From: Clostridia bacterium
GTDB taxonomy: Bacteria; Bacillota; Clostridia; Oscillospirales; CAG-272
Length of the DNA stretch: 64,000 nt
Direction of reading: 5' to 3'
NCBI GenBank assembly: GCA_017463485.1
Contig: JAFTPD010000005.1
Location: 47,773 to 111,772 of the forward strand
Every line of letters begins with the position of its first letter. The stretch's first letter is position 1. Below are positions 14,161 through 23,417 of the stretch, piece by piece. A model generated the notes under the pieces. The model saw only the letters and a program-made list of their open reading frames with translations. It was not told where the DNA came from and ran no database searches. Position numbers and translations under genes: made by a program.

Positions 14161-15360
14161 TTACTCTACCACCTCAAAAAACGTATCGGGTTTATTGGGA
14201 TCAAAGCACTCGTTTGCCCACATTACGGTAACGAGATCCTCTGTATCAGAAAGATTGATGATATTATGGGTGTATCCGGGCAGCATGTGGATAGCTTCGA
14301 TCTTGTCGCCGCTGACCTCAAAATTCAGTACCTCATCCGAGCCTATCTTGCGCTCCTGAATGAGTCCGTGACCGCTGACAACGATAAAGAACTCCCATTT
14401 AGTGTGATGCCAATGCTGTCCCTTCGTGATACCGGGCTTTGAAATATTAACGCTGAACTGTCCGCATTTTTCGGTGCGCAAAAGCTCTGTGAAGCTACCT
14501 CTCGCATCCACGTTCATCTTCAAGGGGAAAGACACCTTTTCCTTTGGCAGATAAGACAAATAGGTGCTGTAAAGCTTCTTTGCAAAGGAGTTATACGGTA
14601 TTTCGGGCATAGTGAGTGTCGTGGGCTGATCTCTGAAGGCTTCAAGCAGCTTAACTATTTCGCCAAGTGTTACCTTATGTGTTATGGGAGCGGCACAATA
14701 TCTGCCGTCCTCGCAAAGCACAGTATCAATACCGTCGAACTCGCAACGGTGCTCCCTGCCCTCAAGAGCCGCGAGCATTTCGTCCACAAGATCGTCGATA
14801 TAAAGTAGCTCAAGCTGTACCGACGGGTCGTTTACAGTGATGGGCAGATCGTTTGCAATATTGTTGCAGAAGGTTGCAACTGCGGAGTTGTAGTTGGGTC
14901 TGCACCACTTACCAAACAGATTGGGGAAACGGTACACCAGCACCTTTGCCCCCGTCTCCTCGCCGTAAGCAAACACAAGCTCCTCTCCCGCCTTCTTGCT
15001 TCGTCCGTAGTCGCTGTCGTAGCGTCCGATACAGGTAGCCTGAATGGACGACGAGATCATAACGGGGCAGGTATTGTTGTATTTCTTAAGCGTATTAAGC
15101 AGAGTGGATGCAAAGCCGAAGTTGCCCTGCATAAACTCCTCGAGATTCTGCGGGCGGTTTACACCTGCAAGATTAAAGACGAAATCGCATTCGCGGCATG
15201 CGGTATCAAGCAGCTCTGCGGGGGAATCGATATCGTACAGATAAAGCTCGTCCACAGTAATTGCAGGATGCGTTCTGTCCTTTCCATCCTGTATGCTTTT
15301 AAGTGCCGCCGTCAGATTCTTTCCTACGAATCCCGCAGCTCCGGTGATAAGTATTTTCAT
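14161..15360 (-). CDS. capF: CapF/FnlB-type reductase with cupin domain
   Basis: A 399-residue two-domain enzyme. Residues 1-250 are an extended SDR domain with the NAD(P) loop TGAAGFVGKNL and a YGRSKKAGE (Tyr-x3-Lys) catalytic motif. The C-terminal part is a cupin with histidines in KGQHWHHTKWEFFIV, the zinc site known from Staphylococcus aureus CapF. CapF (FnlB, WbjC) reduces the 4-keto sugar made by CapE, giving UDP-2-acetamido-2,6-dideoxy-L-talose on the way to UDP-L-FucNAc. It begins one base after capE ends. The third enzyme, the 2-epimerase CapG/FnlC, is not in this window. The start at 15360 follows from the MKILITGAAGF beginning. Confidence 0.9.
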   Translation of the reverse strand: MKILITGAAGFVGKNLTAALKSIQDGKDRTHPAITVDELYLYDIDSPAELLDTACRECDFVFNLAGVNRPQNLEEFMQGNFGFASTLLNTLKKYNNTCPVMISSSIQATCIGRYDSDYGRSKKAGEELVFAYGEETGAKVLVYRFPNLFGKWCRPNYNSAVATFCNNIANDLPITVNDPSVQLELLYIDDLVDEMLAALEGREHRCEFDGIDTVLCEDGRYCAAPITHKVTLGEIVKLLEAFRDQPTTLTMPEIPYNSFAKKLYSTYLSYLPKEKVSFPLKMNVDARGSFTELLRTEKCGQFSVNISKPGITKGQHWHHTKWEFFIVVSGHGLIQERKIGSDEVLNFEVSGDKIEAIHMLPGYTHNIINLSDTEDLVTVMWANECFDPNKPDTFFEVVE

Positions 15361-15361
15361 G

Positions 15362-16408
15362 TTATTTCCCCTCTTTTGCCAGCTCGTCCTGAATGTACTG
15401 AAGCGACACGATCTTTGCCTTGGTCGCCTCAACGTCAAGCAGAGCCGTGTTATTGGAGTTGAACTCGGTCAGCGTATTTCTCTCTGCGTCGCCCTGGTTG
15501 AAGTACTTGTCGTAGTTCAGTCCGCGCTTGTCGCAGGGCACACGGTAGAAGTCGCCCATGTCGATAGCATTTGCGCACTCCTCGTTGGTAAGCAGAGTTT
15601 CATACATCTTTTCACCGTGGCGGATACCGATAACCTTGATGTTATCCTTGTCGCCGCCGAACAGCTCGCAAACTGCCTCTGCCTGAGTCTTGATGGTACA
15701 AGCGGGAGCCTTCTGAACGAGGATATCTCCGCTCTCACCGTGCTCGAATGCGAACAGTACAAGGTCAACAGCCTCGTCAAGCGACATGATAAATCTCGTC
15801 ATTGTGGGATCGGTGATGGTGATGGGATTGCCCGCTCTTATCTGGTCGATCCACAGCGGAATTACCGAGCCGCGGCTACACATTACGTTGCCGTATCTGG
15901 TGCAGCAGATCTTGGTCTTATCGGGGCTTACCGTTCTTGACTTTGCAACAATGACCTTCTCCATCATTGCCTTACTTGTTCCCATAGCGTTTACGGGGTA
16001 AGCAGCCTTATCGGTGGACAGGCAGACGATATTCTTAACTCCCGCCTCAATAGCTGCGGTCAGTACGTTCTCCGTGCCAAGCACGTTGGTCTTTACCGCC
16101 TCAATGGGGAAAAACTCGCAGGAAGGCACCTGCTTGAGCGCCGCCGCGTGGAATATGTAATCCACACCGTGCATAGCGTTGCGCACGCTTGCGATATCGC
16201 GCACGTCGCCGATATAAAACTTGATCTTATCCGCAACCTCGGGCATTCTCGACTGGAACTCGTGACGCATATCGTCCTGCTTTTTCTCGTCGCGGGAGAA
16301 GATTCGAATTTCTCCGATATCCGTCTTCAGAAAACGGTTGAGCACTGCGTTTCCAAAGCTTCCCGTTCCGCCGGTGATGAGTAGAGTTTTGTTTGTAAAA
16401 AGTGACAT
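15362..16408 (-). CDS. capE: CapE/FnlA UDP-GlcNAc 4,6-dehydratase/5-epimerase
   Basis: A 348-residue SDR enzyme starting MSLFTNKTLLITGGTGSFGN with the glycine-rich NAD loop. It has the Met-x3-Lys active site (NAMGTSKAMMEK) used by inverting dehydratases of the FlaA1/CapE group instead of Tyr-x3-Lys, and the RYGNVMCSRGSVIPLW segment typical of the family. The expected product is UDP-2-acetamido-2,6-dideoxy-beta-L-arabino-4-hexulose, reduced next by CapF. The same 4-keto sugar could also feed an aminotransferase such as the DegT protein at the head of this operon. It follows the acyltransferase gene by 22 bp. Confidence 0.93.
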   Translation of the reverse strand: MSLFTNKTLLITGGTGSFGNAVLNRFLKTDIGEIRIFSRDEKKQDDMRHEFQSRMPEVADKIKFYIGDVRDIASVRNAMHGVDYIFHAAALKQVPSCEFFPIEAVKTNVLGTENVLTAAIEAGVKNIVCLSTDKAAYPVNAMGTSKAMMEKVIVAKSRTVSPDKTKICCTRYGNVMCSRGSVIPLWIDQIRAGNPITITDPTMTRFIMSLDEAVDLVLFAFEHGESGDILVQKAPACTIKTQAEAVCELFGGDKDNIKVIGIRHGEKMYETLLTNEECANAIDMGDFYRVPCDKRGLNYDKYFNQGDAERNTLTEFNSNNTALLDVEATKAKIVSLQYIQDELAKEGK

Positions 16409-16430
16409 TTTATTTCTCCTTCAGTCTTTA

Positions 16431-17474
16431 TTAATTCGTTGCTGCAATTTGATTTTGAGGATCCATGGTTGCCTTTTTTCTTAATCGCCGACTTATACTG
16501 CCCACGGTAAAATAAGAAATTGTAGCCAGCACAAGAGAAACGGCATAAGAAACAAACAGCCAAATAATGTTTTCTCTGCAACCCAAAGCCACCATTACGT
16601 TGACAACGATCATGTGGTAAATGTAAATTCCGTATGAAACATCATACTTGACATTTATACGCGGCAAGGCATATCCAAGTCCGATAACTCCGATTCCAAG
16701 GAACAGACTCTTGATAGTACCGTACGTTCCGTAATCAAAGCCCGTATACATAGCGACCTGCGATACAATAAGCGCCAGCCACCAGAACCGCTTTAAATAG
16801 ACTATGATCTTGTCAAAATACTCGCTTACAAACGCTCCTACAAGGAACAGCCAGATATGTGATATGAACACGTAAAAGCTGAGACTATAAAGGAACGACG
16901 GCAGAACGGAAACCAACATTGGACGCAACAAATTTATAAGCGTCGTAAGTACGAGAGTGATTATCCAGCGCTTCAATCCCTTTTTATGTAAAAACTTTCT
17001 GAAAAACCACAGAGCTACATACGCCTGTATCAGTACGCAAATAGTCCACAGCGGTCCGTTGGGAGTTCCCGTAGCATAGCCTCTCAAACTGTCAGGCGTC
17101 CAGAACTGAACTATACTTCCCTGAGTAAACTGGAACAATATAAACGATATCCATTCAATACTGTCCCAAAACAGGATAAGCATGCAAATACAGTTCAGTA
17201 TCACACCCGCCCATAACTCGGGATATAGCCTGAATACTCTTTTCTTCAAATATCCTTTGAAGGTCGGAGTTCTCTCAATGGAATCCCAAAGAAGGAATCC
17301 GCTCAGGCAAAAGAATACGGGTACGCCCTCAAAAACAAATAACACCTTGAAAAGCCATTCGAGGGGCCAGGGCAACGTCAAGGAAAATGCCGGGATAACG
17401 TGTCCGACAAAAACCTGAGTAGCAGCTATCAATCTTATAAGATTCAAGCAATTTTTCTTCTTATCGATCGGCAT
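16431..17474 (-). CDS. Acyltransferase 3 family membrane protein
   Basis: A 347-residue membrane protein with about ten transmembrane segments, of the OafA-like acyltransferase 3 family. Near the N-terminus it has RLIAATQVFVGHVIPAF with the His used by this family, then VPVFFCLSGFLLW and KRVFRLYPELWAG, the usual second and third motifs. Members move acetyl or other acyl groups across or onto surface sugars, so O-acetylation of the polymer is the likely role. It lies between capE and the flippase gene. This part of the operon looks more A/T-rich than its flanks. Confidence 0.88.
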   Translation of the reverse strand: MPIDKKKNCLNLIRLIAATQVFVGHVIPAFSLTLPWPLEWLFKVLFVFEGVPVFFCLSGFLLWDSIERTPTFKGYLKKRVFRLYPELWAGVILNCICMLILFWDSIEWISFILFQFTQGSIVQFWTPDSLRGYATGTPNGPLWTICVLIQAYVALWFFRKFLHKKGLKRWIITLVLTTLINLLRPMLVSVLPSFLYSLSFYVFISHIWLFLVGAFVSEYFDKIIVYLKRFWWLALIVSQVAMYTGFDYGTYGTIKSLFLGIGVIGLGYALPRINVKYDVSYGIYIYHMIVVNVMVALGCRENIIWLFVSYAVSLVLATISYFTVGSISRRLRKKATMDPQNQIAATN

Positions 17475-17535
17475 AGTGTTCTCCTTAAATTATGGAAGAT
17501 TGTTCATGATAATTCTTTGCGTGTTTTATCAAAAT

Positions 17536-18912
17536 CTATGGACATGAATTATCCAAATCGTGCGGAGAATCCGCGATTAGTTTTTTTACTTTTCGTTCTA
17601 TCCATACAAGTTGGAATAGACAGAATATCAAAAATACTATGCCATTATAGAGCATCACGATATTCCAATTATCAAATTCGAGGGACATTAAGTATATAAT
17701 CGGTATCTTTAGTACCGAGCCAATACCATAGAACACTATCTGCGTTTTTAAGTCTGCCATACCATTGGCAACCGTTGTTAAAACCACATTAAAAATATAC
17801 ATGCCGCCATAAAAAGCAAATATAATCGCAGTCGGATAGGAAACCATAATGGCTTCCTCTCCTAACCATATATCGACTACAAATTGGCAACACAGCACCA
17901 ATACAAATTCTCCGGCAAAAGCCAAGGCAGATAAAACATATAGGAAATGATTCGTGCGCCGTATTTTTTGATACTTTTTTTGTGCAAGATCCTTCGTCAC
18001 CTTAGACCAAAGCGGTGTCAGTGCCAACATGAACAATGATCCCACCACTGTAAACAACCTATTGTATATACTATAATCAACCACATCGGATGCCGAGAAC
18101 ATTTTAGCAATTAATATCTCGTTGGTATTTGTTAAAATCATAAAAAATATTTGTGCCAAAAAGAACTGTACACCAAATCCGAGCATGCTTTTAGCAGTAG
18201 AAATATCACAGCATTTGAACGACGGGGCACATTCACGTAACAGTTTACTTTTAAATAGTACAAACGACGAAACTAACAACGGAATATTAGAGGCTATCAC
18301 ATGCACAACGGTAAGTGCTATCAAATTAGCCTCCATATTATCTCCCTGGAATAAGAAAATATATACCAAAGGAATGACGCTAGTTATTAGAGTAAGAACA
18401 TTATTAAGAGATGATTTCTGAACCGCATAAATAATGGAATTAATTGTTTTTAAAACAAAGCTAAGACAGACACCCAGAAAAAGTATTATTACTGCTATAC
18501 GCATTGTTTCACGAGAAATCAAGGTGTTATCAATATTGAAAAATGAGTTTAAGTCCGCAAAATTCAATAAAATCATCCCTATTATTGAAATAGGTATAAT
18601 GACTACAATAAGGGCTGCATACGTAGATGATATACTTTTCTTTGCCTTTTCATTGTCACCTACAGCCAATGACTCGGTAAGACGATTTCGCAATCCGTTG
18701 CCCAAGCCAAGATCGCAGATCGTTATCCAGTGAAGCAATGACAAAATCGTGTACCAAACACCAAGTACTTCATCATTATTGAAATACTTGATATACAATG
18801 GCATTGAAAATAACGAAATAAACAGAGAAACGCCTTTAACGGCAAATGCCAAACCAATGTTGGCTAATAAATTGCGTTCATCCTTATCCTTAAAATAATT
18901 TTTTAATTTCAT
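17536..18912 (-). CDS. wzx: Wzx-like polysaccharide flippase
   Basis: A 458-residue protein with about 12-14 hydrophobic segments of the MOP/Wzx group, which flips undecaprenyl-diphosphate-linked repeat units across the membrane. The beginning (NLLANIGLAFAVKGVSLFIS, then MPLYIKYFNNDEVLGVWYT) and the DLGLGNGLRNRLTE motif are characteristic. The ATG at 18912 has a GGAAGG site and lies inside the end of the polymerase gene (23-bp overlap), which suggests translational coupling. Base composition is clearly A/T-rich, as is usual for wzx and wzy genes. Confidence 0.9.
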   Translation of the reverse strand: MKLKNYFKDKDERNLLANIGLAFAVKGVSLFISLFSMPLYIKYFNNDEVLGVWYTILSLLHWITICDLGLGNGLRNRLTESLAVGDNEKAKKSISSTYAALIVVIIPISIIGMILLNFADLNSFFNIDNTLISRETMRIAVIILFLGVCLSFVLKTINSIIYAVQKSSLNNVLTLITSVIPLVYIFLFQGDNMEANLIALTVVHVIASNIPLLVSSFVLFKSKLLRECAPSFKCCDISTAKSMLGFGVQFFLAQIFFMILTNTNEILIAKMFSASDVVDYSIYNRLFTVVGSLFMLALTPLWSKVTKDLAQKKYQKIRRTNHFLYVLSALAFAGEFVLVLCCQFVVDIWLGEEAIMVSYPTAIIFAFYGGMYIFNVVLTTVANGMADLKTQIVFYGIGSVLKIPIIYLMSLEFDNWNIVMLYNGIVFLIFCLFQLVWIERKVKKLIADSPHDLDNSCP

Positions 18913-20131
18913 TCCTTCCCCTAACTGTATTATCGTTTACCTTATCTGAGTTCACGTCAGCACTCAAGCCATTTGCCAAGTAGAATATTAATACCCACGT
19001 AAACAGTATTTGATGATGAGGTTCTTTGTTGATAATTATCAATATAATTGCGAGCACGAGAATTTTAGACAATAAATTCAATTTTTTTATTTTAAACACA
19101 CCGTATATAATAAAAACTGTATATGCTGATCCTAAAATTCCAAAAACACTCATTAAAAATGTCGTTGTGGATGTGTCAGCAACGTATGCGATATTGCTCA
19201 TAGCAGTGACATACCCAACGCCAAAAATGGGAGCGGTAGCAAATAACTCCAAATTATGACCTATTGCGTTGCTTCTCGTAGAATCAAGTATACTTTCTGA
19301 ATAAAGTTTTTGGAAATATTCGTTTTCGCCTAATGACGTTTCTGACAAAATGGTATCAAAATTTATTACCACTCCAATAGCTATAATCAATAAAATCACC
19401 GAAAAAATATTTTTGATCGGTCCTATTATTGTATTTCTTTTTCTTATGAAAAGCAATATAAGGCATAAAAACCAAAGAACAAATCCAGCAGATGAATTCG
19501 CGGTGAATATACATATGGAAAAAAGTATTATACGCAGTGCACTAGCTCGCTGCTTAGTAATCAATTCCAACATCATTGCTATAGTTAAATGAGTTGCAAA
19601 CAAACCCGGTTCCCAAAACATACCGCAATTTCGATCTGGAACCATCGTTAAATAGTTATATATGACACCTACACCGTATTCCATGTCGTTAATACTTTCA
19701 ACTTTAGGAAGAAAATCCAAATATGATGTGTTATTAAGAAATACATAACCAATCAAGGCAACAACAGAAACGACAGTCATTACTACCAAATAACATTCTG
19801 CCATTTGTTTGAAAGAATACAACTTTACAATGCAGTATGCAGCCAAAATCAGAGTAGTAATTTGAATATAGGAATAATTCGTCCCACTCTCTACATTAAC
19901 TATTGCCGTAGCAAGGACCATAAACATGAATAGCCAAAGAGCAAGGTTTTGGGGGTTGCTTAAGCTGTGACACTCACGGTCAATTAATATAATTACTAGC
20001 GCAATGACCGCAGGAATATAAGGGATGTACATCAATGCAGGATAGATCGTTTGAAACGCATGTCCGCTTTGAAATATAACCACAAATAATAAAACGACGG
20101 CCAAAAGTTTGTTTTTTTTCAGATTTGTCAT
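18890..20131 (-). CDS. wzy: Wzy-like O-antigen polymerase
   Basis: A 413-residue protein of about 10-12 hydrophobic segments with one long outward loop (around NDMEYGVGVIYNYLTMVPDR and NCGMFWEPGLFATH). This layout and the FWEPG motif fit the O-antigen polymerase/ligase superfamily; the neighbouring Wzx argues for polymerase. It would join flipped repeat units at the outer membrane face. The ribosome-binding site is weak. It starts one base after the upstream glycosyltransferase gene ends and is among the most A/T-rich genes in the window. Confidence 0.82.
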   Translation of the reverse strand: MTNLKKNKLLAVVLLFVVIFQSGHAFQTIYPALMYIPYIPAVIALVIILIDRECHSLSNPQNLALWLFMFMVLATAIVNVESGTNYSYIQITTLILAAYCIVKLYSFKQMAECYLVVMTVVSVVALIGYVFLNNTSYLDFLPKVESINDMEYGVGVIYNYLTMVPDRNCGMFWEPGLFATHLTIAMMLELITKQRASALRIILFSICIFTANSSAGFVLWFLCLILLFIRKRNTIIGPIKNIFSVILLIIAIGVVINFDTILSETSLGENEYFQKLYSESILDSTRSNAIGHNLELFATAPIFGVGYVTAMSNIAYVADTSTTTFLMSVFGILGSAYTVFIIYGVFKIKKLNLLSKILVLAIILIIINKEPHHQILFTWVLIFYLANGLSADVNSDKVNDNTVRGRNEIKKLF

Positions 20132-20132
20132 A

Positions 20133-21134
20133 TCATTTGAATCCCTTTTTTATAAACGCCATGATACTTTTATCATAAGGAACCTTGAGAATTCTTCTTA
20201 TCAATCGTGAAAGCTTTCCTATAATCCTCATTTTAAATGGATAAAGTATTATCTTTCCAATCTTTTTTTCAAACACAGGATCCAACATAACAGTAGCAGG
20301 ATGCTTTAACGGGAAATCAATGGTATAAGAATTCATCCCACAAAAACGTTGTGTCATAATACGGTTGAAACTATTGCCGCCGTGTATAGAAAACTCATCA
20401 ACGCCAATGTTTTTTATTTGATTTTTACAAGGACAGATACCAAACAAGTTATTTGCTTTTATTGAAAAATCCATCTGATAATCCCAAGAAATGGGCCGCT
20501 TACCATCTGCGATAAGATAACGCTCATGCATCCAACTCGCTTTATACTGGTCATACACATCCTTGTTGCAATATACATCCTTAATGCGTGTCATGACAGT
20601 TTCATTTTCGCAAAGCGAAAGATCACCATCATAAAAACGTTCAAACTTATTGCTCCATGATGCCCAACCGCATGGCAACATGTGCCGTGTAAATACATAA
20701 CTGGAGCCGTCTTCCGGTATATAGTCACCTAAGTAATTAGTCCCACATACCCAAAGTATCCGAGTATCATTTTCGTACTTTTCGAGCATTTCTTTACAAA
20801 ACGGGAAAAATGACAATTCAGGCAGATTATCATCCTCTAAAAAAATAGCCCATTTTTCACGTTTCAATACCCATATCGCGCCTTGACCTATATTTTGGTA
20901 TACACCTCTATTTTCATCAGCGTAATTTTTGATAATTTCGCAATCCCATGTTATGGCAGCTTCAACCTTTTCCCTGCATTCTGCGACAAGTGCTTTTTCT
21001 TCCTCATTTCGTCCTTGGTCTGCCAGTATATACAATTTGCGAGGCTTTACTTCAGCAATACGCTTAACAATATCTACAGCCTTATCGCGTTTGAAAATGA
21101 ACAATACTACAGGTATATCAAACTGTTTTCCCAT
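20133..21134 (-). CDS. GT-A fold glycosyltransferase (GT2-like)
   Basis: A 333-residue protein with a GT-A-like N-terminal half: PVVLFIFKRDKAVDIVKRIA, then KLYILADQGRN, and an acidic metal/nucleotide-sugar motif in WAIFLEDDNLPE near residue 110. A second block (RHMLPCGWASWSNKF) resembles proteins often labelled hemolytic protein HlpA-like, which are putative sugar transferases. The start at 21134 is set by AGGAGAGG immediately upstream; the longer in-frame ATG would place that site inside the gene. It probably adds one sugar of the repeat unit; donor and acceptor are unknown. Confidence 0.8.
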   Translation of the reverse strand: MGKQFDIPVVLFIFKRDKAVDIVKRIAEVKPRKLYILADQGRNEEEKALVAECREKVEAAITWDCEIIKNYADENRGVYQNIGQGAIWVLKREKWAIFLEDDNLPELSFFPFCKEMLEKYENDTRILWVCGTNYLGDYIPEDGSSYVFTRHMLPCGWASWSNKFERFYDGDLSLCENETVMTRIKDVYCNKDVYDQYKASWMHERYLIADGKRPISWDYQMDFSIKANNLFGICPCKNQIKNIGVDEFSIHGGNSFNRIMTQRFCGMNSYTIDFPLKHPATVMLDPVFEKKIGKIILYPFKMRIIGKLSRLIRRILKVPYDKSIMAFIKKGFK

Positions 21135-21157
21135 AACCTCTCCTAGAAACATCCAAT

Positions 21158-22333
21158 TTATAGTTTTTTAATTAACTCAAGAACTTTCTTAGCTTGTGCG
21201 CGGGAATTTTTATGCTCCGTGACGTAACGGTACGCCGAAAGTCCCATGTCTCGCAGCTTGTCCTCCGACTCGGCGAAAACAGCCTTCAGACTTTCAGCCA
21301 TTTCGTCCACCGACTCACCCGCAAAGGTGTATATGTACTCGTAATATTCGCTTGGAATTCCCGGAAGCTTTACAGCGATCATAGGAGTTCCCGAAGTCAT
21401 ATACTCCATATTTTTCGATGGAAACGAGTATTTTGTAAATTCACCGACCGACGGACGGGGATTTATCAAAAGCGACACTTGCTTTTCAAGTGCCATGACC
21501 TCGCTGTTAATCAGTGTACCGTGATAAACAACGTTACTGTGCTCCGCAGCTACGCGCTTCAATTCCTCGACGTAAGGTCCGTTTCCGCAAACGTGCAGGA
21601 CACAATCTGGGATCTCGGCCTTGACAAAAGCATCGACCATATTTTTAACGCCGTATTCCGCATCCAGAAGTCCTGCATAAAGACAGCTTGGAGATTTATC
21701 GACATTTGCGGACGGATCGTAAACCACGTCCTCGTCACAGACTCCCTCAACTATCGTATACGGCTTCCCGCTTGGATTAAGTCTGTCGTTCATAGCCTCG
21801 GTTAGAAACACGTAATCGGTACACTTATTTATTATTTTGGTGCAGTACTTGACCATTTTGTCGGTGTGTCCCGTCACCATCAATTCGGGGATATCGGTAA
21901 CTATACCGACACAGCGTTTGCCCAGCAAACGACCTGCGGATACCACTCCCATGGACACCGAAATGTTAAGCACGTCGCACACCACGACGCTTTTTCTTCC
22001 TATTAAAGAAAAGAAGGCACTCAAAAACGACGACAGCATAACCACGGCATTTTTAACGCCGCTTAGATTGATAATGGGCAGATATCTGTAACAAACCCGC
22101 CCCTCTCTTTTTTTGCCCAGAGCCAATACAGTCGACGGGCAATTCGACTTATTAACGGGAGGTGCCGAAATTACGTGAACGTCAATACCGTTTTTTTCGA
22201 TACCCTTTATCATAAGTCGGTTGAACTTCTGAGCCTGCTGTCCGGGAATCTTCGCCGCATTCTTAAACAATGATGAAAAATCCTCTTCCCTCATTGTGCT
22301 GGAAGCATATATTACTTTTTTAAGTTCAGACAT
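21158..22333 (-). CDS. GT4-like glycosyltransferase
   Basis: A 391-residue GT-B fold enzyme. The N-terminal half has VIYASSTMREEDF and a long acceptor-side region; the C-terminal Rossmann half has SCLYAGLLDAEYGVKNMVDA, VLHVCGNGPYVEELKR and the nucleotide-sugar motif EFTKYSFPSKNMEYM, an E-x7-E type motif of retaining GT4 enzymes. It acts on the cytoplasmic side, adding a sugar to the lipid-linked repeat unit. Its first bases overlap the end of the upstream transferase gene by 8 bp. Confidence 0.87.
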   Translation of the reverse strand: MSELKKVIYASSTMREEDFSSLFKNAAKIPGQQAQKFNRLMIKGIEKNGIDVHVISAPPVNKSNCPSTVLALGKKREGRVCYRYLPIINLSGVKNAVVMLSSFLSAFFSLIGRKSVVVCDVLNISVSMGVVSAGRLLGKRCVGIVTDIPELMVTGHTDKMVKYCTKIINKCTDYVFLTEAMNDRLNPSGKPYTIVEGVCDEDVVYDPSANVDKSPSCLYAGLLDAEYGVKNMVDAFVKAEIPDCVLHVCGNGPYVEELKRVAAEHSNVVYHGTLINSEVMALEKQVSLLINPRPSVGEFTKYSFPSKNMEYMTSGTPMIAVKLPGIPSEYYEYIYTFAGESVDEMAESLKAVFAESEDKLRDMGLSAYRYVTEHKNSRAQAKKVLELIKKL

Positions 22334-23417
22334 TATGTAAAACCTCTTTTATTTTTTGGTTTCCATACTCTACTTCTTTTAGCACGCGCTCAAGCTCCCT
22401 ATCGCAATTAGCCGTAAATTCAGCTTCATCAAGCGACGTATAGTATTCGTATATTTTGTCGGCAAAGTCGGCGTCGAAGGGGTCGCACTCAAGTCCTATG
22501 CTATACTTGGTACACAGTGTCCCCATAAGACTTCCTTTGGTGCAGAGCTGAGGCAGTGCAAACATCACACCATCGTAATACTTGTTTCCCATAGCGATAC
22601 TGCTGGTCTTATTGCTCTGCTCGTATATGTTATGCAGTACGTCAGTATTTTTGGCCATTTGCAGACGATCCTCTGGAAAATACTCTCCGTGGAAATAAAC
22701 ATTCGAATATTTCGCCATGCTCTCTTCCATCAAGACACTCATGCTTCCCTGCGTTCTACCGTAGTAATGCATCTCAAAGCGGTCATCTCCGCCAAGCTTA
22801 TCAATAATTTTCTGATTTATTGCCTTACCGCGTAATAATCCCCAAAAAGCAATACGTATAGGTGTATGCTTCTCACGAGGTAAGCTGTCAGCCATATCTG
22901 CTCTTAAGGAAACATTGGAAATATTATGGCTCGTCAGCAACCGAGAGGTCTCTGGAAGCCACTTACGGAAGCCGTCGGAGCTTGTAAAGCTCAGGGCGGA
23001 ATTATTTACGACCGTCGCCACCATCCGTCTGTATATACTGATATTTTCGTATGTTATATCACGGTAATCAAAAATATATTTGCCCTTGTACTTTCTTTTC
23101 AGCAAGCCATATATCGAGATGGCAGTCGTTGAATGAAGCACAATAAGAAAATCGGGATTTATTTTTTTAAGCGCTTTTTTCGCGAATTTACCATATTTCA
23201 TAATGCCTGGAACCTTTTTGGTAAGCGGGATCGCATCAGACATAGGATAATCAAACTCATGCCCCTCAACACCCTGTGGGACATCCGAATCAGACATATC
23301 GTCTCTTTTCCAATAGATCAAATGAACCTCATGCTGAGCAGTATCTATCTGATCGAGGTAGAAATTCATATACGGCATATATTTTACTTTGGTAAATCCC
23401 AAAATCGCGATTTTCAT
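22326..23417 (-). CDS. GT-B glycosyltransferase
   Basis: A 363-residue protein beginning MKIAILGFTKVKYMPYMNFY with a GT-B-like layout. It contains KYIFDYRDITYENISIYRRM, a pattern seen in glycosyltransferases of exopolysaccharide loci, and a C-terminal region with IRIAFWGLLRGKAINQKII and MAKNTDVLHNIYE. The exact CAZy family is not clear. Its start codon shares a base with the stop of the preceding gene, and its end overlaps the next gene by 8 bp, so it is tightly coupled within the operon. Confidence 0.78.
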   Translation of the reverse strand: MKIAILGFTKVKYMPYMNFYLDQIDTAQHEVHLIYWKRDDMSDSDVPQGVEGHEFDYPMSDAIPLTKKVPGIMKYGKFAKKALKKINPDFLIVLHSTTAISIYGLLKRKYKGKYIFDYRDITYENISIYRRMVATVVNNSALSFTSSDGFRKWLPETSRLLTSHNISNVSLRADMADSLPREKHTPIRIAFWGLLRGKAINQKIIDKLGGDDRFEMHYYGRTQGSMSVLMEESMAKYSNVYFHGEYFPEDRLQMAKNTDVLHNIYEQSNKTSSIAMGNKYYDGVMFALPQLCTKGSLMGTLCTKYSIGLECDPFDADFADKIYEYYTSLDEAEFTANCDRELERVLKEVEYGNQKIKEVLHNV

